A stretch of 64,000 bases of DNA from Larix kaempferi (taxonomy: Eukaryota; Streptophyta; Pinopsida; Pinales; Pinaceae): assembly GCA_027924585.1 (NCBI GenBank), contig BSBM01000299.1, forward strand, positions 33,146,001 through 33,210,000. Direction: 5' to 3'. Numbering within the stretch: position 1 is the first letter of the stretch; each line of letters begins with the position of its first letter. Under the pieces are notes generated by a model. The model was not told where the DNA came from. It saw only the letters and a program-made list of their open reading frames with translations, and did not search any database. The position numbers and the translations under genes are program-made. This document shows positions 50,101-58,258 of the stretch, piece by piece.

Positions 50101-53100
50101 GCCATGCTCGTTAACTAAGTCAAGAAAGTTGACCCAGTCAAAACTGACAAAATTAATAACTGAGCCAAACTGAATGGATCTCCATGCACATGGGGTGAAA
50201 TATGCTCTCTTATTCATATTGTTAGCCAACTATACATTAGTAACATGTCAATGGTGATATATTGATCAATCAATAGAAATAATATAACTTGTGTTTAAGT
50301 AGGATGCATGATCTTTCATGAAGCCTTTTACATATGCTCACTTACAAACTTAACCGGCTTGTTATGATGGGTGAGGTGAACGAAACAAGGCTAGTATAAG
50401 GGGAGTTGACTATTAACTTCAACATAGTGATCTCTCGGAGAATAAGGAACAAGAGGGGATCCACAGTGACATGCATAAGATAGATAACACTAGAGAATGT
50501 CGATGTCTCACAAATGGGTGATTTGATTGAGAAATGTCCCTTCAACCTTAACAAGTGCCCTATAACTCACATCCAAGCCTAATGTAGGCTCTGTGAGGAT
50601 CTTTTCTAGAACCACTGTAACTAGGTGCACAATCAACCGTAACTCTGAGGTTCTAGGGGACACTTAGAATTAGCTGTCCCTTGCTCCATCCACATCAACA
50701 ACCGTAGGCTCCGTGGGAAATAATCATCACATCAAAACATAGCCAGCAGTCATTTAGATATTCAATTATGTGCGTCTGTTTTACTTGGCCTATTTCACAT
50801 ATGACCCTTCGGATTTTACATGTGCTTAAAAGCACAACTAGCTGCAGCTTTCATTTAGGGTATTTAGCATTTCATTTCATTTGCATTTAACAAGATATAG
50901 TAGGATATAATAATGCAGTGTGATGATGATAGGGTCACTTGCTTCAAGTTTATCTGACACCACTCGGGCAACTAGCTAGTCTTAGCTCATGTCACAACAC
51001 AAACAAGTACTCTTGGCCCATAAGTGAAGCATGGGGTCAACTAGAGGGAATCATCCACAATCGGGACCAAACATCGGGGGCAACCGACTAGAGAGGTCAA
51101 GGCTTCAGACTCCCAACTCACCTAGGCTTAGGACCCAACACCGACGTGTTCTCTCGGCCCAGAAGGGTCAAGGCTTCTGCAAGTTTTGTCGCACAACTCA
51201 GAGCGGAGACACAAAACAACATGGAGTCTATCATATACAAAGGTCAAAGTGGGGGAAAGCTCCTCAATCTCACAAGTCAAAGTCTAAAGTCAGAGATCGA
51301 ACCAAAAGATGGGAGATATTGGATGGACGAAGACAGTGAAAAGGTGATGCCATACATAGCAGAGGCAAGGCTATGTTTGCATAAGGTAGCAAATACTAGT
51401 GAGCATATAAAAAAATTCTTAACATTCAGGATCATACATTCACTCTCAACAAGCTCATAATAGCAAGACATATTATAATCACCATTACCAGTCACCAAGT
51501 TAAGTTAAGGCTAATAATATCAATAAGAGAGACAAATAATAATACCCAAATGTAACCTGTATACCTGCTCAGTCATATAGTTGCCTCTGAATATAAGCAT
51601 GATGACCAACTCTGACTGCTCATGGGCAAGGAAAAATACCATCTAGCGGCTTTGTTGCTCTGACATAAGTGAATCATAGTCTAGCAAATATTCTTCCAGG
51701 ATTGTGAAGAGGGTTCATAATGACAAGGATGTACTAATAACACTGCTCCACATAGGCTAGCTGCCTTTGTATGTACTCTGTCACTGATCATCATGGAACG
51801 TGAACGCTCATCTCATGTAAAGGATTGGCTCAATGTACTGGAAAAATCATGTTTGCAATTGTTAGATTTTTACAATTTTAATCAATAATATCTAGGATCT
51901 TATCTGAGAGAATAACATGCACAACATAACACAATAGATACAAAGATTTTCCTCGGGGAAACCATAAAGGGGAAAACCCCGCAACTTACTCAGAGATAGA
52001 ATCGTCACCAATACAATATCACAAATGTAAAACCCAAAATAAATATGGTCTTCTGCAACTCCTCTCTTTTCCTCCTATGCGAACTTCTTCTCTCTCACTA
52101 ATGCGAACTTGTGAGTGAGTGTGATATCCAAATGAGAGAGTTCTACTCTCTAGTTATACTTTATCTTTCACTTGACCTTTTCACTTACTAGGTCAGCTCC
52201 AGTTGTACCTGACTGGGCCGACTTCTCTAGCGGACTCAATAACCCTAATCTAACTAACTCTAGGGGATCTATTGCCCCGACTTACAAAGGAGGGTTAACC
52301 TCAATGACTTTACATGACCAAATACAATAATGACTTCTTCGATCGGAGGAATAAACATCTCCATCGAAGGTACAAATAAATTATAATAATAATACAAGTG
52401 AAATTATCCGAAGTTACAATTACATCAACAACAATCATGGTAGCCCCTGCTACTATGGATGTGACAACATAGAAAAGCCACATATTAATGTATAAAATAA
52501 ACACAAGCCATAATATAAGAGAGATTTTGTTTGATTCAAAGCTGTCTCTCATTGACTTTGGGTGGACTTTGAGACCAGAGTTTGCACGAGGACAAATTAT
52601 GCCAAATCTTCCATAGATAGGAGACAAGATCGTGATCAAGATATAGGAGCACTTTATATTCAAATGCCTTTGATATTATGAGATATGCAGTTGGTTCCAA
52701 TTCTTGTTCATGGAGTCTCATAACTTCCTCCCCACCTTTCTCAGATATCTACAACAATGGTGCTTGGTGTTGTACTTGGGAGAGTTAGTCAAGCTTAGAT
52801 CTCCCATCTTCTAGCTCCCCACTCAAGTGGACACTACTTAGAGGATTACATTTTTTTTCGTAGTGCTCCTAGAGGATTACATTATATAGGAGCTCCAAGA
52901 GGCAAGTAGATTGGAACACCTTTTCAAACCCTCGATCCACTAGAACCAAGGAGACAGCTTGACCCATGATAGTGAGACCCACGCAGAGTTGTCATTTGAG
53001 GTCTTCGGACATTTGTAAGAACAATGTGTGTGAATCTCATGTGACTTTGTTTGTGTTGAACATCAAAATGGTTTAATTAGAAGTGGGGAATAAATGGCAA

Positions 53101-56100
53101 TCAACATAAATATGAAAAATTGGGGAATAAATGGTAATTGACATGAATATGAAAAAGTGGGAGAATACATGTTGAATCTAGTGAAAGGGATGCTCTCTCA
53201 AATATTCATTGGAGCCTATGATCATTCACCTCTTGATGGTGAACTTTTGCATGTCTTTGATGTCCCTTTGCTTCATGTTGGAAAAGATTCAAATAATGCA
53301 GTGTATAATGCTCTCCCTAAGATATAATAATTAGTATCCCTAAGATAAAAAAGAATAATTCAAAGCTCTCAAACAACTTACAAATGAACATATCGAGGTA
53401 TAATTTTCATGGTGTAGTTGAGATCCACACTTGAGCAAGATTGACTTCTCCTTCGAAAAGAAACACCTACATAATGGATACAACGAATTGCTAGTTGCAT
53501 GCAACATTTGGAAGCCGCAACACACATATGGTGAGCTAGATCACAATTAGGATAAGCCATGCAATGTCCAACTAATATATTTACTCCAAATGTAACCTAG
53601 TGTGTGACATCTATAATTCAAATATGAAGTTTCACATATGATTAGAGGCAAGAATATCTGAACCCCTCTCTTTAGAAAAGCTCATTCAATTAGCTATACG
53701 GGAGGAATTGGAGATACACCGCTTTAAGAACAAAATAGTCTCCTCTAATAGAAGAAGTTATATATTTGAAAGGAAGAGGAAAGATGTGGTCTAGACTATT
53801 GTTACATGGGGGACATGTTCCCAAGGGTAGGGAGCGCGCTCCCCATGTTAATTTTTGGTAGAATCAGGGTTTTATGCAGAAAAAATAAAATTCAATATAC
53901 TTTAATGCAAAAATAGATAAACAAATATTGAAATTAAATATGAAATAGCACAACGGTAACTTCTAACATAATTTTCATCTCTTTCAACTTCACATCTTTA
54001 ATACTACCAGTTAGGTCACTGTGTTAAAGTAATCTTCAACACTACCAGTTAGGTCACTGTATTGAGTTAATCCTCAGTAACATGTAATAAAAAAATAATA
54101 TAACCAATTTGTTTATTTAACAATAAAAGAGATAGGTGAAGAAACTTAACTGAGTGTGAACCTTTCCTGTAAAATACTCAGAAGTAATACTTTCAGAAAA
54201 GACTGTGCCTCTAAGAGGCCAGTCAACTTCTAGGAACCAAAAGACTCTATCAAAGAGTTAGTACAAACCTGGGAGAGAGAGATGTCTGGGCTGTGGTACA
54301 GTCAATCGGGAGTGGTTAAAGATAGTTAGAAACATACATGCAATATTCAAAAACTACTCATGAAACTCAGTACAAAAAGAAAACTAAACAGACCTCAATA
54401 ATGTCTTAAACAAGAAACAGATCTCTGCAAAAACTGAGAAACTCAGGGCAAGCTGGTTGAATAAAAAAAATCACAAACTTCACCAAAATAAACTTCCAGG
54501 CATCACGACCTCCATAGAGATACAACCAACAACATAGAATTGTGGACTCCACCAAAAGGAGGTCTGTCTCTACAAAAGAAGCAAGGTGAGGTAAACCCGT
54601 GTGGCAAACCCATGGGGCAGATCTGTGAGAGAGTAGACCTGTGAGAGAGTAAACCTGTGGTGAACTCGTGAGAGAAAATGTGGAGCATAGGAGCGAACTC
54701 GAGATGGAGCAAAGACGTGAACAGGCTGACCCGTCAAACTCGTGAAGGAGCAGACCCGTCAAACACACGTGAACAGGCTGACCCGTGAAGTGGTGAGGAG
54801 CAGACCCGTGAAGGAGGCTGCGTGGAGCAGATCCTAGGTGAAAGATCAGAGGAGCAAAACGTGGAGGAAGCTGAACAGGATGACCTATGAAGTGGTGAGG
54901 AGCAGACCCGTGAAGGAAGCTGCGTGGAGTAGATCCGTCGTGAAAGATTCGAGGAGCAAAACGTGGAGGAAGCTGAGTCGTGAAGGGAGCTGATCCGATA
55001 AAAAGGAGTAGAATGTGAGAAAGCAGTCACGTAAAAAAAATGCGTGAAGGATAAAGGATGGATTTAGATGAAGATAATTCTCCATATTAAATAGAAACAA
55101 AATGGTCCAAGGTTTTAATAAGTTAAAGTTCCACCTTTAAGAATAAAAAATAGTAATAAAAAAAATAAAGTGACTTGGGTAAAATAGTCATAAAGTAAAA
55201 TAAAATAAAAGTAAAAATAAAAGAATAAAAAAATATAAAGGGTCATAATTAAAAACATCAATTATAAAAAAAAAGTTCTAGGAAGATTTAATAACCATCA
55301 TAACATGAGTGTGGGTATATGACCCCTCATGACATAAGTGGTCAAATAACCATGGTACCCAAAACATCTAGGTAGGGATCTAGAAGACCCTACTAACCAT
55401 AAGTCAAGGAGAAGGGTACCACAAGATCAATAAACAACACAGAGCAAGGACCCAAATAAAATAACCAAGGTGGGGAAGGTACAACCAGGCATCTTTCTCT
55501 CAAATGTACAAATGTTCCATATAACCTGAAAGTTCATCATGACTGTATAAGGAAGGGTCCACACGGATGATGTGATCATGTGGTCCTCTAGACTACTCCT
55601 AAGGTCAAATGTTAGTGGTTTCATCAAGGGGTGGCTAGTCCCTTGAGAAGACCATCTAACTCAACTATCTCGAAAACCTAGGAAAAGAGGACATCACACA
55701 TCATCATCTTGGTAACTGACCAAGTACCTCCATTCTCAAGGAATGGCTCTCAGCCCAAGGCTGAGCTTCAGTCATAGATTGAGTCATGTTGATCAAAATC
55801 TGGTCCTTGACCAGGTCCTCCATTCTCCAGGAGAATGGTCCTCAGCCTCAAGCTGAGTTTTCAGTCCCGGACTGAATGTTGATCAACCATTTGCAGGAAT
55901 TACTTGGTCCATGACCAAGAATCTGCATGGTCCTAGACCAGGATGTCTCTGTCTCAACCTACAAGATCTGCTTGGTCCTCATGACCAAGAAACTGTCTGG
56001 TCCCAGACCAAAATACCCTAGAGACAAATAGGGGCCCTAGCCACATGCTAGGGACTTTGCCATGGAAACAAACTGCTTGGTCCCCTGACCAAGAACCCCA

Positions 56101-58154
56101 AGAGACAGCTGGGGGCCCTAGGCTACCTTCTAGGGTCTTACTCTTTACTCTGCCTGGTTAACTTGACCAAGAACCCTGACTAGTGTGCCATTCTCTCTGA
56201 GAATGGGTCTCGTAGCTACACTAAAAAATTAACACCCCATGCTGCTAACACTCTTGCGGAGTGGGTGTTTTAGTGGGGATGTTTCGCCAAGTACCTTATT
56301 GAGGGGGAAACATGAGGAAACACACATGAGTACACACTAATGAAAAAGGGGGATGTCTCATTGAAAGGTGGGACACCCACAAGTTCCTTGAAAAAAGGTA
56401 CTCGTGTATGCCCCCTTCCCAAAAACAATGTGTCATGGAGAGAATAAAATAGAAAATAATAGTATACTAAAAAGGGGCCCAACCCTAAAGCATGTAGCCT
56501 CAAAATGTTATTTACTGTTCATATAGACCCCTTTACATCCACCCAAACTCACATTTACATTTATGCTTTTCATATATTTAAATTTAAAAGTTTGGTGTTT
56601 TAGGCACAGTCCCCTATGTCAAGGATTTTGACATCCTCTAAGATGTTCCCTAAAATTTGAGGGATGCCTCCACATGTCCCCCAAATGCATTTCCGCGCTT
56701 GTCTCCCGATGTCCTTGAAACTTGTTGGAACATTGCTTTAAACCCTAAAAACTGCTACGGCTATATGTTCACCATGGCACAAACCCAACCTCTCAACCCC
56801 TAATCTATATGTTGACATTGCTCTTAGTCATGGTCAACATAAGTTTTATTACAATTTTTCAAAGTTTGGCTTAGAATTCAAGTCAAAATTTGCATTGATC
56901 TTGAAGTTTTGGACACATTGCCTGTGGGTTGTAACTCTAAGATCCAAGTCTAACCTTTAGAAACATGGGAAATGTTTGTATCCAGGAAGCATAAGAAGAT
57001 AAGCACGGTTCATTGCTTCAATAAAGAAGAATGTCCTTGTTTTGATTGATCCAAGAGGCACTCTTAATATCTGTTCGAAATTCAATCGAAACGGGTAGCT
57101 CTCCACATTGTATTCTCCACAATGCTTTCACATCATTATTCTACGTCAGAAAAACATCCAATGTGAAGAATTGAATGGTTATGCTGTGTGAATGAGCTGG
57201 GGGGATTATTATTTGGGTTTGGTTTTATATTGAAGAGTTTTGTGTAGTTGCATTTAGGTTTTCAACTCAAGGGACAAAAGGTTATTTGTTAACTTTTGTA
57301 CCAAATAGCTCATTCTGAGGATGTTCCAGATGGAAAAAGCAAGTTTTGTTGAAAATCTTCTTTGAGGATTTATGTTTTCAGATAGAATGAGCATTATGTT
57401 TCTGGAGCAGTTAAATGGTTCTCTTTATATTGGCTAAACTGTAGTGACTGAATGTGCTTTCTTGACCAGTTTGCATATAATAATGTGTACTACAGAGTTT
57501 TATCATGGACCTTAACTGTTTTGCTGGATGTCATCCAGTTGGTGTGTTAACTGACTTCTCATTTTAATGTGAGCTTAGATATGCACATTTACAGCCCAAG
57601 GATGAAGAGGCGTTTGAGCATTATGAAGAGATCTCAAAAAAGCGTTTTGATGAGGTATTCCTAGTCATGGATAATTATTTTAAAAATTAAGATGTAAATA
57701 AGCCTGCATTTTCTCCTTGTAGTTGATCATGATAGGATGATGTGCAAAGTTTTCATAAGATTCTACTATAAAAGATATATGTCTTTCATTGTGGACAAAT
57801 TAATCTATATAATGCTTTTGATTTGTATTTTGATCTTAATATCTGGTCAATTCCCATTTTCATTTATTTGAATTTATTTTCATATTCATCCATGATGGAA
57901 AATGCCAGATGTTGACTTCTCATCATGTTGAATAAAATGTTTGGATTCGGAAATTTGCAGGCAAATAAAATTGGCAAGATAAATCTTGCAGCAACAGGAA
58001 AGGATCTGATGGAAGAGGAAAAACCTGGAGATGTTACAATTGATTTATTTGCAGCTCTGGATATGGAAATAGAAGCTGGTGGTGAACGCTCCACAGAACT
58101 TATTACAAATCAAAAACTGGGTCTCCTGAAAGGATTTCTTGCTGTTGATGATTG
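32306..58154 (+). CDS. THO2: THO complex subunit 2 (THO2/THOC2), N-terminal part, nine exons
   Basis: THO2 is the large scaffold of the nuclear THO complex, which couples transcription to mRNA packaging and export and, in plants, also affects small-RNA production. Exons lie at 32306-32365, 32464-32526, 33777-33857, 35342-35416, 35634-35681, 36515-36583, 36793-36926, 57579-57654 and 57961-58154. All introns are GT-AG and the phase is continuous. The spliced text (266 residues) follows plant THO2 proteins closely from memory: [94 protein letters not shown] and [10 protein letters not shown]. No frameshift or stop is seen, so the gene looks functional. The seventh intron is 20,652 bp and holds several transposons. 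The start and the remaining exons lie outside the recognised region. Confidence 0.95.
32464..32526 (+). CDS. THO2: THO2 exon b
   Basis: Sixty-three bases, phase 0, reading [20 protein letters not shown] and one more glutamate. The donor is GTAAGT. The following intron of 1250 bp contains a 154-bp tandem duplication. Confidence 0.93.
33167..33470. repeat. 154-bp tandem duplication in a THO2 intron
   Basis: GTGAGAAGT starts at 33167 and 33321, and the following text (CATTTATTAGGACTTG, TTTCTGAGTTTAATTCAC, TTGACTGTAAACAATATTTT) is repeated with few changes. Confidence 0.88.
33777..33857 (+). CDS. THO2: THO2 exon c
   Basis: Eighty-one bases, phase 0, starting [20 protein letters not shown] and ending GYAKL, one of the most conserved parts of plant THO2. 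The acceptor is TGCAG and the donor is GTATGC. Confidence 0.95.
34000..34205 (-). mobile_element. tRNA-derived SINE
   Basis: The minus strand has an A-box-like TGAGCTAATGGTTAAG (34177-34162) and a B box GGTTCAAATCC (34137-34127) about 35 bases apart, as in tRNA-type polymerase III promoters. It continues for about 100 bases of non-tRNA sequence to an AT-rich end near 34000. It cannot fold as a complete tRNA, so a SINE remnant fits better. No target duplication was found. Confidence 0.6.
34236..34650 (+). repeat. Degenerate tandem repeat of about 173 bp in a THO2 intron
   Basis: Units start CAGACATGATAG at 34337 and CAGACAGGATAC at 34510 (173 bp apart), with shared TTCTTAGAATG, TTTTGGAATCACTG and ACC(G/C)TC(A/T)(T/C)C blocks. 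The end of a third unit, with CACCCTCATCAGGGAGC, precedes them at 34240-34300. The open frames 34231-34808 derive from this periodic sequence and show no known domain. Confidence 0.75.
34651..35341. other. Remainder of the THO2 intron
   Basis: AACTACTTCCTCTTTTG is repeated twice near 34750-34790. The open frame 34825-35118 has no known domain. Nothing else is seen. Confidence 0.5.
35342..35416 (+). CDS. THO2: THO2 exon d
   Basis: Seventy-five bases, phase 0, reading [20 protein letters not shown] and then ISTIK. It matches the poorly conserved loop after YAKLVTLLC in other plants, so this is the least certain exon. The frame and splice sites (TTGCAG, GTTCAT) fit. The donor is weak. Confidence 0.85.
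35634..35681 (+). CDS. THO2: THO2 exon e
   Basis: Forty-eight bases, phase 0, reading [16 protein letters not shown]. The acceptor is TTTGCAG and the donor is GTAAGT. Confidence 0.95.
36515..36583 (+). CDS. THO2: THO2 exon f
   Basis: Sixty-nine bases, phase 0, reading [20 protein letters not shown] then FPK. The acceptor is TTTTCAG and the donor is GTAGTC. Confidence 0.94.
36793..36926 (+). CDS. THO2: THO2 exon g
   Basis: 134 bases, ending after two bases of a codon. It starts [18 protein letters not shown] and ends AEFIDLDN plus AT. The donor GTAAGG opens the 20.6-kb intron, and the split codon is completed at 57579. Confidence 0.95.
38084..39202 (-). mobile_element. Solo LTR, copia family A, inside the large THO2 intron
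   Basis: It starts TGTAGATTTTTCAGC and ends AAAACTAACA, matches the reverse complement of the 41936-43101 LTR, and has an exact TAAAT duplication (38079-38083 and 39203-39207). It contains the CCCACGGGGAAAACCAG block and the degenerate TCGA/TGTGCC array (about 38425-38890). It is opposite in orientation to THO2. No splice disturbance can be inferred from the sequence. Confidence 0.92.
39680..39945 (+). repeat. 35-bp minisatellite, about 7.5 units
   Basis: Units begin CTCCAACAGCAGGTAGGG or variants at 39680, 39715, 39750, 39785, 39828, 39863, 39898 and 39933. The step is 35 bp except for one 43-bp unit. Confidence 0.9.
41132..41210. repeat. (TC)n(TA)n microsatellite
   Basis: A pure TC run of about 34 bases passes into an interrupted TA run. 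Such compound runs are prone to length change. Confidence 0.95.
41936..43101 (+). repeat. 5' LTR of the family A copia element
   Basis: TG...CA ends (TGTTAGTTTTGTACC to GAATTTCTACA), followed at once by the primer site. It contains the degenerate array 42284-42760 and the conserved CCCCGTGGGGGTTTTTC block near 42868. Confidence 0.96.
42284..42760. repeat. Degenerate array of TCGAGG / GGGCAC words in the family A LTR
   Basis: Alternating TTCGAGG-like and GGGCACAG-like words occur about every 20-30 bp. They are found again at 47790-48260 in the 3' LTR and, reversed, in the three solo LTRs. The open frames here, with repeated AQILLE or CAQNL text, are artefacts of this array. Confidence 0.75.
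43102..43113 (+). other. Primer binding site of the family A copia element
   Basis: TGGTATCAGAGC directly after the 5' LTR, complementary to the initiator tRNA-Met 3' end. Confidence 0.95.
43229..44050 (+). pseudogene. Copia family A gag with in-frame stops
   Basis: The start codon is at 43229 ([14 protein letters not shown]). In the same frame lie stops at 43271 (TAA), 43718, 43982 and 44036 (all TAG), while gag similarity continues through them. Examples are [30 protein letters not shown] and the glutamine-rich stretch near 43920. The zinc knuckle at about 43969-44010 is of the CX2CX4HX4C type with one of its spacer residues replaced by the stop. A frameshift near 44045 moves the reading to the protease frame. 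Gag forms the RNA-packaging particle. Confidence 0.9.
44051..45324 (+). pseudogene. Copia family A protease and integrase
   Basis: An open frame of more than 400 codons. The protease motif [13 protein letters not shown] lies near 44219. The integrase zinc region ([18 protein letters not shown] ... [11 protein letters not shown]) spans about 44610-44760. The catalytic acids are in [19 protein letters not shown] and [11 protein letters not shown] (about 44811, 45004 and 45107). All three catalytic residues are present. The frame ends at a TGA at 45322 because of a frameshift near 45300. The conserved continuation lies in another frame. Confidence 0.93.
45325..47516 (+). pseudogene. Copia family A reverse transcriptase and RNase H with six stops
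   Basis: One frame carries the integrase C-terminus ([16 protein letters not shown]), a glycine/serine/threonine-rich linker with repeated SGSQVSG-like units, then reverse transcriptase ([43 protein letters not shown] near 46551). RNase H follows ([25 protein letters not shown]). Stops at 45720, 46329, 46440, 46677, 46704 and 46923 interrupt it. Five are TAG and one is TGA. The frame ends at TAG 47514-47516, just inside the 3' LTR, as is usual for compact copia elements. Confidence 0.93.
47501..47510 (+). other. Polypurine tract of the family A copia element
   Basis: Purine-rich TAAGAGGGAG directly before the 3' LTR start at 47511, where plus-strand priming is expected. Confidence 0.75.
47511..48607 (+). 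repeat. 3' LTR of the family A copia element
   Basis: It is nearly identical to 41936-43101 but lacks about 70 bases after GAGTAAATAT (near 47662). It ends TTTCTACA followed by the CAAAC duplication. Confidence 0.96.
48613..51859. other. Intron stretch with a 95-bp tandem duplication
   Basis: TTATAGACAAATTCACTCCC starts at 49086 and 49181 (95 bp apart), followed by CTCTGCAAGTGCGCCCCTC in each. The rest contains short, unrecognised frames (49449-49748 minus, 51031-51460 plus) and no transposon domain. Long stretches of this kind may be old LTRs. Confidence 0.55.
51860..52753 (-). mobile_element. Possible solo LTR of another copia family
   Basis: The minus strand starts TGTAGATATCTGAG and ends AAATCTAACA. 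Near 51942-51980 it contains CGGGGAAACC...GGGGAAAACCCC, a block resembling the CACGGGGAAAACC block of the family A LTRs. Flanks are GCAAT and ACAAT, a duplication with one mismatch. No partner LTR is present, so the borders are tentative. Confidence 0.5.
53809..53843. repeat. Two adjacent palindromes
   Basis: GGGGACATGTTCCC (one G-T pair) is followed by the perfect palindrome GGGAGCGCGCTCCC at 53830-53843. They lie in an otherwise AT-rich stretch. Confidence 0.75.
54590..55015. repeat. Array of ACCCGTGAAG words with a 102-bp tandem duplication
   Basis: The words GACCCGTGAAG, AACTCGTGAGAG and AGCAGACCCGTGA recur every 20-40 bp. A larger unit of 102 bp starts at GAAGTGGTGAGGAGCAGACC (54787 and 54889). 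Serine-rich minus frames (54734-55030) are translations of the repeat, not a gene. Confidence 0.8.
55708..56206. repeat. Run of about 15 short inverted repeats (hairpin array)
   Basis: Consecutive hairpins with 5-9 bp stems and 1-8 base loops occur about every 20-35 bp. They include CTTGGTC/GACCAAG (55903, 55971, 56076; shorter forms at 55708, 55800, 55928 and 55998), CCATTCTC/GAGAATGG (55820, 56188; short form 55730), CTCAGCC/GGCTGAG (55749; related 55841), TTCAGTCC/GGACTGAA (55860) and CCCTAGC/GCTAGGG (56035; related 56116). A palindrome GTTGATCAAC lies at 55878. No coding sense is recognised. Confidence 0.9.
56207..57578. other. End of the large THO2 intron, nothing recognised
   Basis: Short frames only (56270-56503 minus, unrecognised). 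The acceptor GAGCTTAG leads into exon h. Confidence 0.5.
57579..57654 (+). CDS. THO2: THO2 exon h
   Basis: Seventy-six bases. One base completes the codon split by the large intron, then [20 protein letters not shown] and KRFDE. The acceptor is GCTTAG and the donor is GTATTC. Confidence 0.93.
57961..58154 (+). CDS. THO2: THO2 exon i
   Basis: 194 bases, starting [20 protein letters not shown] and ending FLAVDD plus two bases of a tryptophan codon (donor GTAATA). The next exon, expected to start with the third base of that codon, was not found before 64000, so the following intron exceeds 5.8 kb. Confidence 0.95.
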
Positions 58155-58258
58155 GTAATATATATGTCGCTTTGTTATACTTGATGTTGAGAAGCTTGGA
58201 TTTGTGGTTTCAGCAAGCTGTTTTATAATTCATTTCTGAAACTATGTATGACATGAAC

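Larger units (their letters stand above)
36927..57578 (+). other. THO2: Giant THO2 intron (20.65 kb)
   Basis: It is bounded by donor GTAAGG and acceptor CTTAG in matching phase. It contains a solo LTR, a minisatellite, a complete copia element, a possible solo LTR and several tandem repeats. Stretches without a recognised element are 36927-38078, 39208-39679, 39946-41930, 48613-51859, 52759-54600 and 56207-57578. In these I find only short, unrecognised frames. Confidence 0.85.

Noticed and set aside
54406-55100. Serine- and leucine-rich minus frames as secreted proteins
   Set aside because: They follow the CCCGTGA word array, have no consistent start and change frame between repeat units.
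53800-55663. Solo LTR with TGTTACATGG start, CTAACTCA end and ACTAT duplications
   Set aside because: The 5-bp match is exact, but a chance match among the many CA dinucleotides in this range is fairly likely. No family relative is in the window to confirm the ends.
55708-56206. CRISPR array or satellite
   Set aside because: Units are not identical repeats with unique spacers. They are different short palindromes, and the DNA is eukaryotic.
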